From contig NZ_JARUBM010000002.1 of the NCBI RefSeq assembly GCF_029626175.1, positions 6,862,501-6,926,500 of the forward strand: a DNA stretch of 64,000 bases, written 5' to 3'. The position numbers were made by a program, and so were the translations under genes. The notes below the pieces were generated by a model. That model saw only the letters and a program-made list of their open reading frames with translations, was not told the origin of the DNA and did not search any database. The stretch comes from Micromonospora sp. WMMD1082 (GTDB taxonomy: Bacteria > Actinomycetota > Actinomycetes > Mycobacteriales > Micromonosporaceae). How positions within the stretch are numbered: the first letter of the stretch is position 1; each line of letters starts with the position of its first letter. Positions 36,495-45,844 of this stretch are shown here, in pieces.

Positions 36495-37175
36495 CTACTC
36501 AGCGGCGGCGAAACGTTCGACGTTGTCGACGGGGCCGACGACGAGGATGAGGTCGCCGTAGCTGAGGACGGTGTCGGGGGTGGCGTGGGTGAAGCCCGGC
36601 CTGTGGCCGCCGATGCCCGCCTGGGGCTTGACCGCCACCACGGTCACGCCCCATCTGCTGCGCAGCCGGGAGTCGCGCAGCGGCATGCCGACGACGTCGC
36701 GGGGTGGTTTGGTCTTGATCACGGCGAAGTCGGCGTCGATCTCGACGTAGTCGAGGATGCGGCCAGTGAGTAGGTGGGCGGTGCGTTCGCCCATGTCGTG
36801 CTCGGGAGCGATGACGTGGTGGGCGCCGACGCGGGTGAGGATGTTGCGGTGTTGCCCGCTGATGGCCTTGGCCCAGATGTCGGGGATGCCGAGTTCGGCT
36901 AGCAGGGATGTGGTGAGGATGCTGGCCTGGATGTCGGTGCCGATCGCGACCACGGCGCGGTGGAAGTCCCCGACGCCGAGTTGGCGCAGTGCCTCGATGT
37001 CGGTCGCGTCGGCGGTGATCACGTGGGGGATCTGCCCGACCAGGCTCTGCACCACCTTTGGGCGGTGGTCGATGCCGAGGACTTCGGTGCCTCGCTTGAC
37101 CAGTTCCAGGGCCAGTGCGGTGCCGAAACGGCCCAGGCCGATCACGACCACCGGCTCGTTGCGGATGTCAGCCAA
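36495..37175 (-). CDS. ktrA: RCK regulatory subunit of potassium uptake (KtrA/TrkA-like)
   Basis: A 226-residue cytosolic gating ring subunit. The RCK_N Rossmann motif VVVIGLGRFGTALALELVKR binds nucleotide, with the strand-end acid in LGIDHRP; residues about 145-220 form an RCK_C domain. The start is an unusual TTG at 37175, supported by GAGGAAAGGA seven bases upstream and by overlap with the channel subunit gene. One RCK per subunit and the adjacent 455-residue channel indicate a Ktr-type system. Confidence 0.88.
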   Translation of the reverse strand: MADIRNEPVVVIGLGRFGTALALELVKRGTEVLGIDHRPKVVQSLVGQIPHVITADATDIEALRQLGVGDFHRAVVAIGTDIQASILTTSLLAELGIPDIWAKAISGQHRNILTRVGAHHVIAPEHDMGERTAHLLTGRILDYVEIDADFAVIKTKPPRDVVGMPLRDSRLRSRWGVTVVAVKPQAGIGGHRPGFTHATPDTVLSYGDLILVVGPVDNVERFAAAE

Positions 37176-38535
37176 CGATCGTCCTTTCCTCGGGTAGTTC
37201 GAAGCGCCGGTTGCGGTCGCGCAGCGCCAGTGCGGAGGCCAGGGTGAGAGGTCCGATACGGCCCGCGAACATCAGCATCACGAGCAGGATGTCGGCCTGC
37301 GGCGGAAGGTTACCGGTGATGCCGGTGGACAGGCCGACGGTGCCGAAGGCGGACACGACCTCGAATAACACCACGTCGAGGCGGTACGGGGTGATGGCCA
37401 GCAGGATGAACGTGGCGACGACCACGGCGCCGGCGCTGAGCAGCACGACGGCGAGGGCCTGACGCTGGTTGCTGGTGGGGATCCGGCGGTGCCCGACGTT
37501 GACGTGGGTCTCGCCGCGCATCTCTGACCACAGGACGAAGGCGAGTAGTCCGAAGGTGGTGACCTTGATGCCGCCGGCGGTGCCGGCGCTGCCGCCGCCG
37601 ATGAACATCAGCACGTCGCTGGCGAGCAGGCTCTCCGGGCGCATCGCGCCGATGTCGACGCTGTTGAACCCGGCGGTCCGGGTCATCGTCGAGGCGAAGA
37701 ACCCGGCCAGCAGCTTCTGCGGCCCGTCCAGCGGCCCGAACGTGGCCGGGTTCGAGTATTCGGCGATGGTGAACACGAGGGTGCCGGCGGTCAGCAGGAC
37801 GACGGTGAGCACGAGGGTGATCCGGGTTGTCACCGACCAGAACGCCGGACGGCGCCAGGTCCGGGTGAGTTCGAAGACGACCGGGAAGCCCAGGCCGCCG
37901 AGGATGACCGCGGTCGCGACGGTGAGGGTGATCCACGGGTCGGCCACGTATCCCATCAGGCTGTCGGCCCGGGTGGAGAAGCCCGCGTTGTTGAACGCGG
38001 AGATCGCATGGAACACACCGTCGTAGAGTGCGGACACGAACGGCTGCTCGTATGTGGTGGCGAGCCGGACTGTGAGCAGCACGGCGACGACGGCCTCGCT
38101 GATCAGGCTGAACACCACGATGCGGCGTACCACACCCCGTACATCGCTGAGATTCAGACTCTTGGTCTCCGCCTGGGCCAGGAAGCGGGCCCGTAACCCG
38201 AGTCGCCGCGACACCAGCACGGTGAACAGGGTGGCCAGTGTCATGATCCCCAGGCCGCCGACCTGGATGAGCAGGAGAATGACCGCCTGACCGAAGCCGG
38301 ACCAGTAACTGCCGGTGTCGACGGTGATCAGACCGGTGACGCAGACCGCCGAGGTGGCTGTGAACAGCGCGTCCACGACCTCGGCCCGTTGACCGGATCG
38401 GGTCGCCACCGGCAGCGACAGCAGGCCCGTACCGACCGCGACGGCCGCGGCGAATCCGGCGGCGATGACCTGTGCCGGATGCCGGAACCCGTCGCCACCT
38501 CGCTGCCACGCCGGCCGGCGAGTCAGCAACCGCAT
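37168..38535 (-). CDS. ktrB: Potassium-transporting membrane subunit (KtrB/TrkH-like)
   Basis: A 455-residue membrane protein of the Trk/Ktr/HKT superfamily with four M1-P-M2 units. Selectivity-filter loops are visible: TATSAVCVTGLITVDTG, HAISAFNNAGFSTRAD, TMTRTAGFNSVDIG and VSAFGTVGLSTGITGN, each with its central Gly. It probably moves K+ coupled to Na+ or H+ and is regulated by the downstream RCK subunit. ATG 38535. Confidence 0.92.
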   Translation of the reverse strand: MRLLTRRPAWQRGGDGFRHPAQVIAAGFAAAVAVGTGLLSLPVATRSGQRAEVVDALFTATSAVCVTGLITVDTGSYWSGFGQAVILLLIQVGGLGIMTLATLFTVLVSRRLGLRARFLAQAETKSLNLSDVRGVVRRIVVFSLISEAVVAVLLTVRLATTYEQPFVSALYDGVFHAISAFNNAGFSTRADSLMGYVADPWITLTVATAVILGGLGFPVVFELTRTWRRPAFWSVTTRITLVLTVVLLTAGTLVFTIAEYSNPATFGPLDGPQKLLAGFFASTMTRTAGFNSVDIGAMRPESLLASDVLMFIGGGSAGTAGGIKVTTFGLLAFVLWSEMRGETHVNVGHRRIPTSNQRQALAVVLLSAGAVVVATFILLAITPYRLDVVLFEVVSAFGTVGLSTGITGNLPPQADILLVMLMFAGRIGPLTLASALALRDRNRRFELPEERTIVG

Positions 38536-38770
38536 GATCCGGCACCAGAATCACCCGCGTGGTACTGCCAGTCGCAGGCCAAACGGGCCACGGCAGCCGG
38601 TCGGGCACGAGCCCGCCCGGCCGCTCGGAGGTCGATGCCCCGCGAGCCGGTGGTGGTCAACACGGTGCGCATCCTTCCACGTCCACCACCGAAACACGGA
38701 CCGGACCTCGGTGCTCACCGCTGATCGGCATGCCGTGACGAGGGTGTGGCGCGACGGGCACGGTCGGGTG

Positions 38771-38806
38771 TTGCGGACCGATTGAACAAGCGTTTAATCT
38801 GAGGCT
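38771..38806 (+). promoter_or_regulatory. Leaderless promoter with TetR-type operator
   Basis: TTGCGG (38771-38776) and TAATCT (38795-38800), 18 bp apart, predict transcription from the GTG start at 38807. GATTGAAC (38780-38787) and GTTTAATC (38792-38799) form a near-perfect dyad over the promoter, a likely autoregulatory TetR site. The rest of 38536-38770 shows no gene. Confidence 0.6.
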
Positions 38807-39499
38807 GTGGCGTCGGAGGACGTGGGGTTTGATGATCGGGTCGGCGAGTTCGCCACCGCGATTCGCATCCGTGACGCCGCCATCGCCCGATTCGGCCGCG
38901 ACGGTTTCCAGGTCGGACTGCGTGCCATCGCCGCCGACGCCGGGGTCACCGCCGGCCTGGTGATCCATCATTTCGGTTCCAAGGACGGGCTGCGCCGCGC
39001 CTGCGACGAGCATGTCCTCGCGGTGATGCGCGAGGAGAAGGCGAAGGCGTTGACCGACGGCAGCGGGGCGATGCTGTTGGCGCAGATGGCCGAGGTGGAG
39101 CGGTTCGCGCCGCTGGTGCAGTACCTGCTGCGCAGCATGCAGGCCGGCGGGGAGTTGGCGCTCAGGCTGGTGGAGCACATGATCGCCGACGCCGAGGCGT
39201 ACCTGGCGACGGGCGAGGCGGCCGGGGTTGTCCGGCCCAGCCGGGACCGGGCTGCCCGTACGCGGTACCTGGCTTATCAGGCGACCGGCAGCATGCTGCT
39301 CTGGTTCACCCTGCATGGTGCTGACGCCGAGCCCGAGGACTTTCCCGCACTGTTCCGCCGGTACGTCGAGGAACTCGTGCTGCCCGCGTTGGAGTTGTTC
39401 ACGCAGGGGCTGCTCGTCGACCGGTCGATGCTCGACGAGTACCTGATGTACGTCCCGGATCCGCCGCGGGCAGGCGACGCAGACAACGCTGCACGCTAG
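38807..39499 (+). CDS. TetR-family regulator of the downstream ABC exporter
   Basis: A 230-residue repressor. Residues about 15-62 form the HTH ([20 protein letters not shown], then [20 protein letters not shown]); the C-terminal ligand domain ends with an all-helical region. It lies 100 bases before an ABC transporter pair and is probably its local repressor, inactivated by an exported drug-like compound. The start GTG coincides with the predicted transcription start. Confidence 0.88.
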   Translation: MASEDVGFDDRVGEFATAIRIRDAAIARFGRDGFQVGLRAIAADAGVTAGLVIHHFGSKDGLRRACDEHVLAVMREEKAKALTDGSGAMLLAQMAEVERFAPLVQYLLRSMQAGGELALRLVEHMIADAEAYLATGEAAGVVRPSRDRAARTRYLAYQATGSMLLWFTLHGADAEPEDFPALFRRYVEELVLPALELFTQGLLVDRSMLDEYLMYVPDPPRAGDADNAAR

Positions 39500-39602
39500 C
39501 CACCACGTTCCGGCGTGGCCCCTTCTCTCGCGAGATCCACCGCGATCGACGACATCAGATCCCAGGCTGCTCCTGGGCCTTCCTCGAACGAGGTCTACAA
39601 CG

Positions 39603-40520
39603 ATGACCGCTGCCATCGACATCCAACACATCGACAAGTCTTTCGGCCGGGTGCGGGCGCTGGACGGGCTCGACCTGCGGGTCGCCACCGGCACCGTGCA
39701 CGGCTTCCTCGGCCCCAACGGTGCCGGCAAGTCCACCACGATCCGGATCCTGCTCGGGCTGCTGCGCGCGGACGCCGGCCAAGCCCGGCTGCTCGGCGGT
39801 GACCCCTGGGCGGACGCCGTGCGCCTGCATCGCCGGCTCGCGTACGTCCCCGGCGATGTGGAGCTGTGGCCCAACCTGACCGGCGGCGAGGCGATCGACC
39901 TGTTCGCCCGTCTGCGCGGCGGCTCCGATCCGGTCCGCCGCGACGAGCTGTGCCAGCGTTTCGACCTCGATCCGAGTAAGAAGGGTCGTACCTACTCCAA
40001 GGGCAACCGGCAGAAGGTGGCCCTGATCGCGGCGCTGGCCAGCGACGTCGAACTGCTGCTGCTCGATGAGCCCACCGCCGGGCTGGACCCGCTGATGGAG
40101 GCGGTGTTTCAGGAGTGCATCCGCGAGGCCAAGGACGCCGGGCGCACGGTGCTGCTGTCCAGCCACATCCTCGCCCAGGTCGAGGTGCTCGCCGACCAGA
40201 TCTCGATCATCCGGCAGGGAAGGATCGTCGAGACCGGCTCCCTGACCGACCTGCGCCATCTGACCCGCACCTCGGTCGAGGCGATCACCGACCGCCCTGC
40301 CGACGCCCTCGCCGTCCTGCCCGGCGTGCACGGCCTGCACTCCGAGGACGGCCATGTCCGCTTCGAGGTCGACGGCGACCACCTCGCCGCCGTGGTGCGC
40401 CAGCTCGGCGACTTGGGCGTGCAGGGACTCACCGTCCGTCCGCCAACGCTGGAGCAACTGCTGCTGCGTCACTACGGCGAGCAGCTCGGACACAACGGCG
40501 CCGCGGAGGTGGCGCGATGA
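39603..40520 (+). CDS. ABC transporter ATP-binding protein
   Basis: A 305-residue exporter ATPase. Walker [19 protein letters not shown], signature [15 protein letters not shown] (a variant of LSGGQ), Walker [14 protein letters not shown] and switch His in LLSSHIL. The C-terminal 90 residues form the extra domain typical of drug-export DrrA-like ATPases. It overlaps the permease gene by ATGA. Confidence 0.92.
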   Translation: MTAAIDIQHIDKSFGRVRALDGLDLRVATGTVHGFLGPNGAGKSTTIRILLGLLRADAGQARLLGGDPWADAVRLHRRLAYVPGDVELWPNLTGGEAIDLFARLRGGSDPVRRDELCQRFDLDPSKKGRTYSKGNRQKVALIAALASDVELLLLDEPTAGLDPLMEAVFQECIREAKDAGRTVLLSSHILAQVEVLADQISIIRQGRIVETGSLTDLRHLTRTSVEAITDRPADALAVLPGVHGLHSEDGHVRFEVDGDHLAAVVRQLGDLGVQGLTVRPPTLEQLLLRHYGEQLGHNGAAEVAR

Positions 40521-42178
40521 ACACGACGACGCTGGGACGTTCGGCACCGGTCGGCGTCGTCGTGCACGGCGGTAACCTCGCCGGGGTCGGCACCCTCCTG
40601 CGGTTCATGCTGCGTCGGGACCGGATCCGCTTCCCTGCCTGGACCCTCGGGCTGACGCTGCTGATGACCTACTTCGCCACCGCGCTGGACAGCATCGTGC
40701 AAAGCCCGGAGGACCTGGAGGGGCTGACCGCGTTCTCCGGCAGCCCGGCCGGCGCGCTGTTCGGCGGACCCGGCTTCGGCTTCGACCAGCTGACCATCGA
40801 ACGCTTCCTCGCCGGCCAGTACGGCCTCTACGTGGCGGTCGGGGCCGGCCTGATGGGCCTGCTCACCGTCGTGCGACACACCCGTGCCGAGGAGCGCACC
40901 GGGCGGGCCGAACTTATCCGGGCCAACGTGGTCGGCCGGCACGCCCAACTCACCGCCGCGCTGACGCTGACCGCCGCGATGGCGGTGCTGGTCGCCCTGC
41001 TGATCGGCGCCACGATGGCCAGCCGTGGGTTCGACGTCGGTGGGTCGCTGCTGTTCGGCGCATCGATCGGCGCGGTGGCGCTGGCCTTCGCCGGCATCGC
41101 CACGGTCACCGTCCAACTGTCGGAGTATCCGAGGGCCGCCTCCGGCATGGCCGGCGCCGCGCTCGGTGCCGCGTTCGTCCTGCGGGGGCTCGGCGACATG
41201 GCCGCGGTGCAGGGCAGCGGGCCGTCCTGGCTGTCCTGGCTGTCGCCGATCGGCTGGTCCCAGCAGACCGCACCCTACGTCCACGACCGTTGGTGGCCGC
41301 TGGCTGTCTCACTCACGTTCGCGGCGGCCACCGCCGCCGTGGGCTTCGGCCTGTCGGCCCGCCGGGACTTCGGCGCCGGCCTGGTGCCGCCCCGGCCGGG
41401 CTCACCGCGGGCCGCCGCCTGGCTCGCCGGTCCGCTCACGCTCGCGTTCCGGCTGCACCGGGCCGCGCTGATCGGATGGACTGCGGCGTTGTTCGTCGCC
41501 GGGCTCGCGTACGGCTCGTTCACCCAGCCGCTGATCGACGGCTTCGCCGACGCACCCGCGGACCTGGTGGCCATCATGGGCGGCGCGGAGAACCTCCTGG
41601 ACGGCTACCTCGGCATGATGGGCCTGACCATGGCACTCACCGTGGGGGTCTACGCGGTCCTCGCCGTGCAGTCCCTGCGCGCCGAGGAGATCGAGGGCCG
41701 AGCCGAGCCGGTCCTCGCCACGTCGGTGAGCCGGGCGGCCTGGCTTGGCAGCCACGTCGCCGTCGCCGCTGCCGGCGTGCTCTGGCTACTGCTGGCCGCG
41801 GGCCTCGGTATGGGGGTCGGCGCGGCAGTGAGTACCGGCGACGCCGGACTGGTCGGCGAACTGCTGCTCGGCCACGTCGCCCACACCCCGGCGACCTGGC
41901 TCGTCCTTGCCGTTGCCAGCCTGCTCTACGCGGCAGCGCCAAGGGTACTGCCGCTGATCTGGGTGGTGCTCGGCTACGGGCTGATCGTCGGCTACTTCGC
42001 CCCGATCCTCGACATCCCCACCGCCGCGCTGCGTCTGTCACCGTTCGAGCACATCGGCGAATACCCTCTGGAGGACGTCAACGTGGCCGCGGTCATCGTG
42101 CTGACCCTGCTCGCCAGCATGCTGGTGCAGGTCGCCGTCGCCGTGTTCCGCCGTCGCAACCTGACCGGCAACGCCTGA
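40517..42178 (+). CDS. ABC exporter permease (12-helix, TnrB-like)
   Basis: A 553-residue permease with two similar halves of about six hydrophobic helices, a layout known from actinobacterial exporters of polyketide antibiotics such as tetronasin. Typical segments: [20 protein letters not shown] and [20 protein letters not shown], with the conserved [20 protein letters not shown] after helix 2. It pairs with the ATPase upstream. A hairpin ends the unit. Confidence 0.88.
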   Translation: MNTTTLGRSAPVGVVVHGGNLAGVGTLLRFMLRRDRIRFPAWTLGLTLLMTYFATALDSIVQSPEDLEGLTAFSGSPAGALFGGPGFGFDQLTIERFLAGQYGLYVAVGAGLMGLLTVVRHTRAEERTGRAELIRANVVGRHAQLTAALTLTAAMAVLVALLIGATMASRGFDVGGSLLFGASIGAVALAFAGIATVTVQLSEYPRAASGMAGAALGAAFVLRGLGDMAAVQGSGPSWLSWLSPIGWSQQTAPYVHDRWWPLAVSLTFAAATAAVGFGLSARRDFGAGLVPPRPGSPRAAAWLAGPLTLAFRLHRAALIGWTAALFVAGLAYGSFTQPLIDGFADAPADLVAIMGGAENLLDGYLGMMGLTMALTVGVYAVLAVQSLRAEEIEGRAEPVLATSVSRAAWLGSHVAVAAAGVLWLLLAAGLGMGVGAAVSTGDAGLVGELLLGHVAHTPATWLVLAVASLLYAAAPRVLPLIWVVLGYGLIVGYFAPILDIPTAALRLSPFEHIGEYPLEDVNVAAVIVLTLLASMLVQVAVAVFRRRNLTGNA

Positions 42179-42191
42179 CACCCGGGAACAC

Positions 42192-42228
42192 CCTGGGCCC
42201 GAGGCGATGCAGGTGCTTCGGGCCCAGG
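42192..42228. terminator. Bidirectional hairpin between ABC permease and nhaA
   Basis: A perfect 11-bp inverted repeat (CCTGGGCCCGA at 42192-42202 with 42218-42228) and a 15-nt loop lie between two convergent stop codons. Confidence 0.7.
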
Positions 42229-42238
42229 TCCACTGGCA

Positions 42239-43513
42239 CTATTCGTCGGCGGGGTCGCGGATGGGTCGGGTGTCGGTGTCGACCATTCCGTCTTCGTTCA
42301 TGTCCCGGTGTCGTGCCTTGCGGGCGTCCCACCGCAGGGTGGCTGCGGCGAGGATCGCGGCGAGCAGCGTGCCCGCGAGCACGCCGATCGTGGCGCCGTC
42401 GGTGTGCGTGGCGTCGGGGAAGGAGAGTTCGGCGATGAGCAGCGAGACGGTGAAGCCGATGCCGGTGAGGAATCCGATCGGCAGTAGGTCGCGCAGGCCG
42501 ATCGCGTCCGGCAGGCGCAGTGTGGTGAATCGGGTGACCAGTGCCGTGACGCCGAGCACCCCGATGAGCTTGCCTCCCACCAGGGCGAGGACGATCGCGA
42601 GGACCACCGGCTGCGTGAGCACGGCCTCTCCGCCGTCGCCGCCGACAACGGTGACACCGGCGGCGAAGAACGCGAACACCGGCAACGCGAACCCGGACGA
42701 GATCGGACGCACCGCGTGCTCGAACCGGTGGGTGCGGGCAGTGGGTTCGCCGTGTACGGGACGGGCGGTCACGCAGAACCCGAGTAGGACGCCGGCGATG
42801 GTCGCGTGCACCCCGGAGGCGTGCATGAACCCCCACCCGATCACCGCGACGGGCAGCAGCAGCCACCATGTGGGGTGGGCCGACCGGGCGATGACCCGGA
42901 ACACCGCGATCGCGGCGAAGGCGATCACGAGGGCCACCCCGTCGAGGCTGCCGGTGTAGAACACGGCGATCACGATGATGGCGAGGAGGTCGTCGACCAC
43001 CGCCAGGGTCAGCAGGAACGTCCGCAGTGCGACCGGCAGACCTCGGCCGAAGATCGCCAGTACCGCCAGCGCGAACGCGATGTCCGTGGCGGTGGGGATC
43101 GCCCACCCGCGCAACGCGGACGCATCCCCCAGCGCCGTGACCACCGCCACGAACACGATCGCGGGCAGCAGCATCCCACCGACGGCCGCGAGTACCGGGA
43201 CTGCCGCCTCGCCGACCCGGCGCAAGCTACCGGCGACGATTTCCTGCTTGAGTTCGACGCCGACGACGAAGAAGAAGATCGCCAGCAGGCCATCAGCGGC
43301 CCACGCCGATACGGACAGGTCCAGGTGTAGGGCGGCGGGGCCGATGACGGTATCGGAGACGGTCGTGTAGTAGTCGCGCCAGGGCGAGTTCGCGACGGCC
43401 AGCGCCGCGACCGCCGCGGCGAGGAGCAGGGCGCCACTCGTGGTTTCCAGCGACACCCACCGGCGGAACCGGCCGTGCCGGGATGAACGGGCCACAGCGT
43501 GTGGGTCAGACAT
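42239..43513 (-). CDS. nhaA: Na+/H+ antiporter NhaA
   Basis: A 424-residue antiporter that expels sodium in exchange for protons. The essential Asp pair of helix V is in LTLAVVDDLLAIIVIAVFYT; other family stretches are FFFVVGVELKQEIVAGSLRR and LPIGFLTGIGFTVSLLIAEL. ATG 43513 has GGAGAG seven bases upstream, so the frame beyond it is not used. The N- and C-terminal tails are longer than in E. coli NhaA (388 residues). Confidence 0.93.
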   Translation of the reverse strand: MSDPHAVARSSRHGRFRRWVSLETTSGALLLAAAVAALAVANSPWRDYYTTVSDTVIGPAALHLDLSVSAWAADGLLAIFFFVVGVELKQEIVAGSLRRVGEAAVPVLAAVGGMLLPAIVFVAVVTALGDASALRGWAIPTATDIAFALAVLAIFGRGLPVALRTFLLTLAVVDDLLAIIVIAVFYTGSLDGVALVIAFAAIAVFRVIARSAHPTWWLLLPVAVIGWGFMHASGVHATIAGVLLGFCVTARPVHGEPTARTHRFEHAVRPISSGFALPVFAFFAAGVTVVGGDGGEAVLTQPVVLAIVLALVGGKLIGVLGVTALVTRFTTLRLPDAIGLRDLLPIGFLTGIGFTVSLLIAELSFPDATHTDGATIGVLAGTLLAAILAAATLRWDARKARHRDMNEDGMVDTDTRPIRDPADE

Positions 43514-43650
43514 CAAGCGCTCTCCGTCGACGTCGATGCCCGTCGGCTGGGTCGCCGGCGGGCATGCCGACCAGGCTTCCCGGCGCACCGATGATCACTC
43601 TAGCCGGCGCCGGTCATCGCGGCACGTGAGGCAACCGAGAACCGCCTCAT

Positions 43651-43672
43651 GCTAGTGGCTAACATTCGGGGC
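43651..43672 (+). promoter_or_regulatory. Probable leaderless promoter of the second TetR gene
   Basis: TAACAT (43660-43665) lies seven bases before ATG 43673, matching a -10 element for a leaderless message. GCTAGTGGCTAAC at 43651-43663 is an imperfect dyad overlapping it, a possible TetR site. No good -35 is seen. Confidence 0.45.
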
Positions 43673-44248
43673 ATGACGTCGAGGGAACTTCACGGCAAAC
43701 GTGCCCGCACGCGGGAGCGCCTGGTGGGTCATGCGCTGGACCTGTTCGAGCAGCAGGGCTTCGAGCAGACCACCGTGAGCCAGATCGCCGCCCGCGCGGG
43801 AGTGTCGGAGATGACGTTCTTCCGCTACTTCGCGAGCAAGGACAGGGTCGTGCTCGATGACCCGTACGATCCGGTCATCGCCGAGGCGGTCGCCGGTCAG
43901 CCGGCGACGCTGCCACCGCTGGTCCGGGTTACCCGCGGCCTACGGTCGGCGCTCGCCGGGATGGACGACCTGGAGAACCAGGTGGCTCGGCGCCGGGTCC
44001 GGATCGTGGCGACCACTCCGGCGCTGCGCGCTGGCATCGTCGCGGCCAACGCGGCGACCGAGGCGGCCATCGCCGACCGGCTGATCGCCGACGGTGTCCC
44101 GGCCCTGCCGGCCCGGGTCGCCGCCACGGCCACCCTCGCGGCGCTGACCTGCGCCCTGCTGGAGTGGGCGACAGCCGAGGAACGGATCAGCCTCACCGCC
44201 GCGGTCACCGCCGCACTGGACACCATGGAGGCGGGCCGGCATGACTGA
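43673..44248 (+). CDS. TetR-family regulator of ABC module
   Basis: A 191-residue regulator with the HTH EQTTVSQIAARAGVSEMTFF followed by RYFASKDRVV, the typical TetR core. ATG 43673 is preferred over the in-frame upstream ATG 43649 because of the promoter position. It overlaps the ATPase gene by eight bases, so the three-gene module is co-transcribed and probably self-regulated. Confidence 0.88.
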   Translation: MTSRELHGKRARTRERLVGHALDLFEQQGFEQTTVSQIAARAGVSEMTFFRYFASKDRVVLDDPYDPVIAEAVAGQPATLPPLVRVTRGLRSALAGMDDLENQVARRRVRIVATTPALRAGIVAANAATEAAIADRLIADGVPALPARVAATATLAALTCALLEWATAEERISLTAAVTAALDTMEAGRHD

Positions 44249-44966
44249 CCGGCTGACGGTTCATGGCCTGGTCCGGGACTTCGGCGCCGGTGCCGGTGTG
44301 TTCGGCATCGACCTCACCGTGCACCCTGGCGAGATCCACGCCCTCGTCGGCCTCAACGGCGCGGGCAAGACCACCCTGATGCGGCTGATCCTCGGCATGC
44401 TGCGCCCCACCACCGGGACCTGCCGGATCAACGGCCAGCACCTCGCCCACCTCGACGCCAGAGACTGGGCCCGGATCGGCCACCTGGTCGAGCACCCCTT
44501 CGCCTACCCCGAACTCGACGTACGGACCAACCTGCTGCTCGCCGCGCGACTGCGCCGGATCCCGACCGCCGAGGCCGCCGACCTCGCCGACACGGCGATC
44601 ACCGACCTCGACCTGACCCGGTACGCCCGCGTCCCCGCTCGCCGACTCTCCCAGGGCAACCGGCAACGCCTCGGCCTCGCCGCCGCGCTCCAGCACCACC
44701 CCGACCTGATCGTGCTCGACGAACCGACCAACGCCCTCGACCCCGCCGGCGTGATCCTGCTGCGCACCACGCTGTCCCGCCGAGCTGAAGCCGGTGCCGG
44801 CATCCTGGTCTCCAGCCACCACCTCGACGAGGTCGCCCGCATCGCCCACCGCATCTCCGTCGTCAACCGAGGCCGGCTCATCGGCACCCTCGACCCCGAC
44901 GCCCCCGACCTCGAACGCGCCTTCTTCACCCTGGTCTACGACGACGAACGGGAGCACCCGCGATGA
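44241..44966 (+). CDS. ABC transporter ATP-binding protein
   Basis: A 241-residue ATPase: Walker A LVGLNGAGKTTLMRLILG, signature LSQGNRQRLGLAAAL, Walker B LIVLDEPTNALDP, switch His in LVSSHHLDEV. Short, without a C-terminal extension, in contrast to the ATPase at 39603. It is coupled on both sides by overlaps. Confidence 0.92.
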   Translation: MTDRLTVHGLVRDFGAGAGVFGIDLTVHPGEIHALVGLNGAGKTTLMRLILGMLRPTTGTCRINGQHLAHLDARDWARIGHLVEHPFAYPELDVRTNLLLAARLRRIPTAEAADLADTAITDLDLTRYARVPARRLSQGNRQRLGLAAALQHHPDLIVLDEPTNALDPAGVILLRTTLSRRAEAGAGILVSSHHLDEVARIAHRISVVNRGRLIGTLDPDAPDLERAFFTLVYDDEREHPR

Positions 44967-45718
44967 CACCCGCCCTGACCGCAGCACTACACGTCGAACT
45001 CCGGAAACTGGCGGCGTCCCGGGTCATCCGCACGACCACCGTCCTGGTCGTGGCCGGCATCACCATTCTGTCGACCGCTCTCACTTCCGCAGCGCGACGC
45101 GGCAACGAACAGGTCATCGCCCAACTCGGTCCACTGGCCGACGCCACCGGATGGACCCTGCTGACCGGCGTGGCAGCCCAGATCACCGCGGCCGGCGGAC
45201 TGCTCGCCTTCGGCGTCGCCCTGAGCTGGCTCGTCGGCCGCGAGTTCAGCGACGCCACGATCACCGGCCTGTTCGCCCAGCCGGTCTCCCGACGTGCCAT
45301 CGTCGTCGCGAAACTCCTGTCCCACCTGTTGTGGGCCGTCCTGGTCGCCACCGCCCTGACCACCCTCATCGCTCTTGTCGGCACGCTCCTCGGGCTGGGC
45401 GCCTGGCACAGCGACGCCCTCGGGCGGCAGCTCGTCCTGACCATCCTGTCCGCACTCGTCGCCACCCCGGCCGCCTGGGCGGCAACCCTCGGACGAGGAC
45501 CACTACCCGGCATCGCCACCACCATCGGCCTGATCGTCGTCGCACAGGTCGCGGTCGTCGCGGGCGCCGGCGCATGGCTGCCCATCGCCGCGCCCGCCCT
45601 GTGGGCACTACAACCCCACACCGTCACCCCAACCCAACTCGCCCTCGCCGCCGCCATACCCGCCAGCTTCACCGCGCTGACCGTCACCGCATGGAACCGG
45701 CTGCAACTCAACCGCTAG
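44963..45718 (+). CDS. ABC-2-type permease
   Basis: A 251-residue permease with six hydrophobic helices, starting ATG 44963 in an ATGA overlap. The segment LVGREFSDATITGLFAQPVS after the second helix is typical of ABC-2/BcrB-like permeases. The exported substrate is unknown; bacitracin-type resistance modules have this size and arrangement. Confidence 0.85.
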   Translation: MTPALTAALHVELRKLAASRVIRTTTVLVVAGITILSTALTSAARRGNEQVIAQLGPLADATGWTLLTGVAAQITAAGGLLAFGVALSWLVGREFSDATITGLFAQPVSRRAIVVAKLLSHLLWAVLVATALTTLIALVGTLLGLGAWHSDALGRQLVLTILSALVATPAAWAATLGRGPLPGIATTIGLIVVAQVAVVAGAGAWLPIAAPALWALQPHTVTPTQLALAAAIPASFTALTVTAWNRLQLNR

Positions 45719-45775
45719 CCATGGTTCCTTAGTCGAAGGCGTGGACGGGAGAGCAGTGATCGCTCGCCGGTACGG

Positions 45776-45818
45776 CCGGTCGCCGGCCCCAACGTCAGTG
45801 GTGTGGGCCGGCGACCGG
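45776..45818. terminator. Bidirectional 14-bp hairpin
   Basis: A perfect 14-bp inverted repeat (45776-45789 with 45805-45818) with a 15-nt loop sits between the convergent ABC permease and sodium:solute symporter genes. Confidence 0.75.
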
Positions 45819-45844
45819 TGGTATTCCGATATGGATGGTTGAGG

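Noticed and set aside
38807..45718. Two TetR-ABC modules as a biosynthetic cluster border
   Set aside because: They are common self-regulated drug-export modules with no biosynthetic genes nearby.
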